A stretch of 41,603 bases of DNA from Cerasicoccus frondis (GTDB lineage: Bacteria > Verrucomicrobiota > Verrucomicrobiia > Opitutales > Cerasicoccaceae): the NCBI GenBank assembly GCA_031296915.1, contig JAVDPC010000015.1, positions 1 to 41,603 of the forward strand. The letters run 5' to 3'. Positions 36,701-41,603 of this stretch are shown one piece after another. The notes under the pieces are model-generated. The model had not been told where the DNA came from and did not search any database. It was given only the letters and a program-made list of their open reading frames with translations. The first letter of the stretch is position 1. Each line of letters opens with the position of its first letter. Position numbers and translations under genes: made by a program.

Positions 36701-37647
36701 CTGCCTCAGGTAATGATCTGACGGTTTCCCTCAGCAATGTTATCGACATCCAAAGCCTGACAATCGGCTTGAGTAACATCGTAGCGGCAGATGGCAGCAG
36801 TCTGGTGTCGGCGCAAGTTGACCTGCGTATTTTGGAAGGAGACGTTAATGGGGATCTGACCGTTTCTCAGGCAGATGTGGATGAGATCACCGCCGAGATC
36901 GGGATGGCGCTATCGGCAAGCAATGCGCTCTACGACCTGAACCTGGACGGCGTAATCGATGCTTCCGACGCCAATCTGGCGGCAAACCTGGTAGGCAATA
37001 CGCTTAACCCGGACACGGAGCCGGACCCAGTGCCCGAAAAACTCACCGACTTCGATGTCGTGGCGACCGGATCGACTGAAGTGTCGATTGACGTGGCTTA
37101 CACGTTGGGTGCCTTTGACGGCTTCCGCATCGAAGTGAAAAATGCGGACGGCAGTTATACGCTTATCGCGGACTTGCCGGCTACGACGACCAGCTTTATC
37201 CACACCGGCTTGCAGCCGGAAACGGAATACACCTACCGCGCCTGGGCTTACAATGGCTCTGGGGATGGCGACAAGCGCACGCGTCGCGCCACCACGCTGA
37301 GTGGTTCAGATCCGGACCCCGATCCTGATCCTGATCCAGACCCCGAGCCTGAGCCCGATCCGGATACGGTCCCGGAAAAGCTGACGAGCATGACTGCTGT
37401 CGCCATCTCATCGAGTGAGATCGTCATCGACGTTGAGTATAGCTTGGGAACTGTCGACGGCTTCCGCATCGAAGTGGAAAATCCAGATGGCAGCTACTCG
37501 CTCATTGCAGACTTGCCCGAAGCAACGACCAGCTTCACGCACACGAGCTTACTGCCAGGAACGGAGTATAGCTACCGCGCTTGGGCGTATAACAGTGCGG
37601 GTGATGGCGCAAAGCGCACTCGTCGGGCAACAACTCTGACGGATTAG
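33733..37647 (+). CDS. Secreted modular subtilisin-like serine protease (S8)
   Basis: A 1304-residue exported protease. Signal peptide about 1-27; inhibitor-like propeptide about 35-105 ('HNVIVKYKAE', 'PDVEYAEPDY'). The S8 domain has Asp163 ('AVTDSGI'), His223 ('RHGSHVSGTI') and Ser388 ('NGTSMATPHV'). Then follow two pre-peptidase C-terminal-like domains (about 452-580, 582-710) and a lectin-fold/DUF1349-like region (about 720-900). A dockerin-type module lies at about 1036-1090 ('GDVNGDLTVSQADVDEI', 'YDLNLDGVIDASDANLA'). Two nearly duplicate FN3 domains (about 1098-1190, 1211-1302) are joined by an Asp-Pro/Glu-Pro linker. The frame runs back to 33574, but the ATG at 33733 gives the proper signal peptide. 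It probably degrades extracellular protein. Confidence 0.93.
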   Translation: MKYTIPTRLGLCSLLVSLLSVTSVNAQQMEEPEACSHNVIVKYKAESKTKAKNVRTRVGSHASKELSHRLGIELVAIPAGMTRGECLARLNEDPDVEYAEPDYYIQSLATPADPFFASGELWGLHNAGQTIEGSVGVLDADIDAPEAWDIRTSAASVIVAVTDSGINYNHLDLLNNLWVNPGEIAGNGIDDDGNGYIDDVHGIDIFEDSATSKGGDPWDENRHGSHVSGTIGASGDNGVGVLGVAWEVQLMAPKMLNAGGGGTISGAIEAIDYAREMGAHVINASWGYVGAPSAALYDAIAKCNDAGIVFVAAAGNDDANNDSGSNKQYPASYDLPNVISVAAGTNDGLKASFSSYGKSAVDLFAPGKSILSTSKGGATAYEYLNGTSMATPHVTGAIALVKAHYPDEDTFTAANRVLNSVEYVAEFAPYCDREGRLNLYNALTTTETGPRNDDFENAIAIGKTPGFALRGITSGASREANEPAHLGQASGRSVWYTWKSPASAATFLNTAGSSIDTTVSLYVGDTLGALTLVASNDNASGSDLTSALSFIASANETYYIAIDANNSESGAFRLEVGQPPANDDFADRLVLSGASIQEVGYNNAASAEADEPSHYGAASRSIWYSWTAPANGSYLISTDGSSFDTVLAVYQGDALDSLAKIVYSDDIYAGQTLESQLLLAATAGETYQIAVDGSDSLQYGTVKFKIEQASASAWVPAFVQLAESKGSFSYDAATGELAITSTGGNISNESDDGYDIFYVLGQAFSGDSQLIVNVADIVNTGSYEGSAGIVMRDGLDASSASLAIAVRKENDDGLYYISSMARQVEGDPVIANERNSAIAGPPVLLRLTKIGAVVSGHYSEDNGNRWKSIGPDIMLDTATQSVAGVMALGNHRKNEVTATFDSIQLTSTNDGADTPIPLIAGSVLLHGSIGDFEMPTAVSYGDTPSTTPVGVECRILPSDTVDLVIAFDRPIASADASVMGGVAAISAPPTASGNDLTVSLSNVIDIQSLTIGLSNIVAADGSSLVSAQVDLRILEGDVNGDLTVSQADVDEITAEIGMALSASNALYDLNLDGVIDASDANLAANLVGNTLNPDTEPDPVPEKLTDFDVVATGSTEVSIDVAYTLGAFDGFRIEVKNADGSYTLIADLPATTTSFIHTGLQPETEYTYRAWAYNGSGDGDKRTRRATTLSGSDPDPDPDPDPDPEPEPDPDTVPEKLTSMTAVAISSSEIVIDVEYSLGTVDGFRIEVENPDGSYSLIADLPEATTSFTHTSLLPGTEYSYRAWAYNSAGDGAKRTRRATTLTD

Positions 37648-37672
37648 CCTGTCTCAGGTAAGTTGAAAAGTG

Positions 37673-37709
37673 ACTCAGCGTGTGCTTCGGCGCACGCTGA
37701 GTTTTTTTT
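37673..37709 (+). terminator. Rho-independent terminator of the subtilase gene
   Basis: A 13-base-pair stem with one G-T pair (37673-37685 with 37690-37702) around a TTCG tetraloop is followed by eight T residues. It lies 25 bases after the subtilase stop codon. Confidence 0.92.
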
Positions 37710-37853
37710 CGGGCAGTAAGCTGACCGTCCTGTGATTTGAGCGGTCCGAGGCTTGGGGCCAGATTGGAAGTTCGCTGCGTTGGCATTACAATCGCAGGCT
37801 TCCAGCCCGCTCAATCAGCTACGCTTTGCGCTGCATCCAAATCTTATCCCCAC
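37710..37853. other. Spacer between subtilase terminator and xpt
   Basis: About 140 bases between convergent genes. Beyond the terminator nothing was recognised: no RNA gene, no further hairpin with a T-tract. Confidence 0.4.
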
Positions 37854-38447
37854 CTAATCCGCTAGCGTGATCTTTACGTCGTCCATGCTCACGATGCTCG
37901 CGAGGGCCTCGATGGGGATGTCGGCGAAGCCATTATCCCGTAAATACTGGCGGCCGCCTTCGAACTGCTTTTCCACGAGGCAGCCGTAGCCGACGGGCGT
38001 GGCGCCGGCTTCACGGATCAACTGGAGCAGGGCGGCAGACGTCTTGCCGCGCGCCAGGAAATCGTCGATCACGAGCACGCGGTCGTCGGTGTGGAGAAAC
38101 TCCGCCGAGACGACCAGTTCGTTGTTGCCGCCCTTGGTGCGGCTTTCAGCGACAGCCATGTAAACGCGGCCCGACATCGTGACCGGCTTTTTCTTGCGCG
38201 CGAAAACCACCGGCACGCCAAGCTCCAGCGCCGTGAAGACCGCCGGTGCGATGCCAGAGACTTCGGCGGTCAGGATGCGCGTCGGACTTTGCGATGCAAA
38301 GCGTTCGGCAAAGATCTGCCCAAAGGCCTGCATGATTTCCGGCTGGATCTGGTGGTTAATCAGCGCATCGACCTTCAGGATGCCATTGCCCAGGTTGCGC
38401 CCCTGGGAGGAGATGAATTCACGGAGGTGGGAGATGGCGTCAGTCAT
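37854..38447 (-). CDS. xpt: Xanthine phosphoribosyltransferase
   Basis: A 197-residue type I phosphoribosyltransferase. The PRPP-binding motif is 'VLVIDDFLARGKT' (about 124-136). 'GIAPAVFTALELGVPVVFARK' without its last residue and the N-terminal 'ISSQGRNLGNGILKVDALINHQI' region, of which 'ILKVDALINHQI' is characteristic, match Xpt of Bacillus and relatives. It salvages xanthine with PRPP to form XMP. Length is normal for the family. No purine riboswitch was found in the upstream 164 bases. It contains one exact copy of the dispersed palindrome. Confidence 0.93.
   Translation of the reverse strand: MTDAISHLREFISSQGRNLGNGILKVDALINHQIQPEIMQAFGQIFAERFASQSPTRILTAEVSGIAPAVFTALELGVPVVFARKKKPVTMSGRVYMAVAESRTKGGNNELVVSAEFLHTDDRVLVIDDFLARGKTSAALLQLIREAGATPVGYGCLVEKQFEGGRQYLRDNGFADIPIEALASIVSMDDVKITLAD
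38286..38302. repeat. Dispersed palindrome inside xpt
   Basis: ACTTTGC-GAT-GCAAAGC with an exact 12-base core (38287-38301). On the coding strand it encodes 'FASQS', a different reading frame from the other intragenic copies. Confidence 0.85.
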
Positions 38448-38533
38448 GGCTTGGGAGAGTGTTTTAAGAATTCAGCGTTGTGCTGTAGGGCTCGCGCTCG
38501 CGCGATGCCGCATGTGCAAGTGTCTGTTCTAAC

Positions 38534-38567
38534 AGGCGGAGCCCGGTTGGGACACCGGGCTCCGCCT
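38534..38567. terminator. Strong hairpin between the M3 peptidase gene and xpt
   Basis: A perfect 13-base-pair stem (38534-38546 with 38555-38567, arm AGGCGGAGCCCGG) closes an eight-base loop, 45 bases after the M3 peptidase stop. Only a short T-run (TTTT, 38567-38570) follows, on the plus strand. It probably ends M3 peptidase transcription, though the T-tract is on the wrong side. Confidence 0.55.
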
Positions 38568-38611
38568 TTTGCCAATTTCGGGTTGTAGATTTTGAGCACT
38601 TTAGAGTGGCG

Positions 38612-40750
<2,139 letters not shown>

Positions 40751-40802
40751 GGCCCTACAGGACATTCAGCCAGCCCACAAAGTCAATTGCCGATGCGAGA
40801 TG

Positions 40803-41503
40803 TCACGCGCGGGCGAACCTCACGCGATGCGCTTGGCCGATGGGCCTAATCTGCTTTTCGTGGACGCCTGCTGCGGCGGCAAACTCCGGCCAGTGCCGGA
40901 CTGCGTCCACGACTTCTTCCAGAATGGTTTTTCAGCGGCCTTGCTTGAGGTCGGCGGTTTTGCGCAGGCTTCGAAGTCGGCCAGGGTGAAGTCGTCGCGC
41001 TTGCCGTTGATGCTCATTTGGTGGGCGCTCGTCCAGGCACCGGATGGGTTGTAACTGTAGATCACGTCAAAGGCGGGCGAGAGCGACCACTGGCCCGCCT
41101 TGTTCATGAGAAAGGCAATGTTCTTCACGTGGTCGTCCTGATTGCGCGCGACGACATTGAACAGCATCCGGCGGTATTGCGCCTCCACGGCTCCCGTGCC
41201 CAAGCCCAACTGGCGGATCGCGAGAAACGCCTGCTCATAGGCATAGGCGCCCGCGTTGTTGAAGTCGTAGTGCTGCAGGGCGCAGAGCGATTGCATTTGG
41301 AGCTTCTCGTCGTTGTGGCGGTCGAAGCGCTTCGTGATAAAGTGGCGGCGACCATTTTCCTCCAGCAGCCGGCATTCACTCATCTGGACGCGGGCCGCCG
41401 TGGCCATTAGGTGGTAGGCATACTCAATCACGCCATATCCCTTGGGGGCCTCCAGCTCCTTGTCCTTGTTGCCATGCTGGCTGAGTCCCCCTTTTGGGTC
41501 CAC
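40803..41503 (-). pseudogene. HipA-like kinase remnant (N-terminally truncated, frameshifted)
   Basis: The readable frame (GTG at 41503 to a stop at 40820, 227 residues) matches the C-terminal half of HipA-family Ser/Thr kinases: 'GVIEYAYHLMA', 'FITKRFDRHNDEK', 'NQDDHVKNIAFL' and 'LSPAFDVIY' (catalytic and metal-binding loops). After 'LADFEACAK' the frame is wrong. Inserting one base in the A-run (plus-strand TTTT, 40958-40961) restores 'TADLKQGR', then a TGA (40932-40934), then 'ILEEVVDAVRHWPEFAAAAG', a normal HipA end, stopping at 40803. The N-terminal half, needed for folding and nucleotide binding, is absent; a stop lies just upstream of the GTG. No HipB-like antitoxin is visible. HipA kinases are persistence toxins; this one is very probably dead. 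Confidence 0.82.
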
Positions 41504-41525
41504 TTGTTATGAGAAGATTCTAGTC

Positions 41526-41603
41526 GGGTTGTTGTTTACTGGGTTGGTTGGGTTGTTAAGGTTCTGGCGTAGAGAGGCCGTAGGCCGAACGGAGCCGGAA
41601 CCT
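41526..41603. repeat. G/T-rich tract and 45-bp imperfect palindrome at right edge
   Basis: 41526-41558 is rich in GGGTTGTT-like words. It is followed by an imperfect palindrome (41559-41603). Its outer arms AGGTTCTGGC / GCCGGAACCT pair with one G-T, and it has an inner GGCC-GTA-GGCC. The element ends at the window edge, so its true extent is unknown. It lies directly upstream of the truncated HipA-like gene and may mark the boundary of a rearrangement. Confidence 0.5.

Noticed and set aside
38448..38611. Possible purine riboswitch upstream of xpt
   Set aside because: The conserved purine-aptamer loops are not seen; the hairpin present looks like a terminator or repeat.

Overview
The window reads as chromosomal DNA of a Gram-negative, probably marine member of the Verrucomicrobiota, most likely class Opitutae (inference). 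Support comes from large secreted proteins ending in the 'NPDGDQFINLLEYAFGLDP' / 'DLNGNGQPDGLDFVFG' type of tail common in that group, an autotransporter-style passenger repeat protein, sodium-coupled transporters, many glycoside hydrolases, and moderately GC-rich DNA with weak or absent Shine-Dalgarno sequences. No rRNA, tRNA, CRISPR array, insertion sequence or phage gene was found.

Layout. (1) 1-7650: the 3' end of an autotransporter-like adhesin, a WspF/CheB-type methylesterase on the opposite strand, and a 1452-residue secreted propeller/Ig/delta-60 protein. (2) 7939-18386: a carbohydrate-use locus with a sialidase-fold protein, an AraC regulator, a clan GH-A glycosidase, a sodium:solute symporter, a GH36 alpha-galactosidase, a TIM-barrel sugar isomerase/epimerase and a GH43-like galactanase relative. 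(3) 18516-24711: a CPA1 cation/proton antiporter, divergent from a compact operon of K+ channel, FUSC exporter, DUF1656 peptide, HlyD adaptor and NodT-type outer-membrane factor. This looks like an AaeXAB-type efflux system with a channel gene at its head. (4) 24708-28223: a small membrane protein, a 667-residue membrane protein combining PqqD-like, degenerate M50-like and two cyclic-nucleotide-binding-like modules, and a PPK2 polyphosphate kinase. (5) 28483-32289, minus strand: a tight housekeeping operon grpE-dnaJ-rfaE2-purN-prmA. (6) 32624-41503: a YugP-type zinc peptidase, a modular secreted subtilase with a dockerin-like and two FN3 modules, xanthine phosphoribosyltransferase, an M3 oligopeptidase and a broken HipA-like kinase.

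The signal that gene annotation does not explain is a dispersed short palindrome, ACTTTGCNNNGCAAAGT. Its 12-base core CTTTGCNNNGCAAAG occurs five times exactly (7652, 16394, 21596, 38287, 40018), with three one-mismatch copies (11421, 29402, 39823) and a degenerate partner (29383). By chance about 0.0025 exact copies would be expected in 41.6 kb of even base composition. Copies lie inside genes and exactly at stop codons, which suggests a genome-wide motif of unknown function. Other points of interest are the M50-like pseudo-peptidase fused to two CNB domains, the channel-efflux operon, the HipA pseudogene beside a 45-bp imperfect palindrome at the right edge, and an abrupt codon-usage change within the left-edge adhesin.
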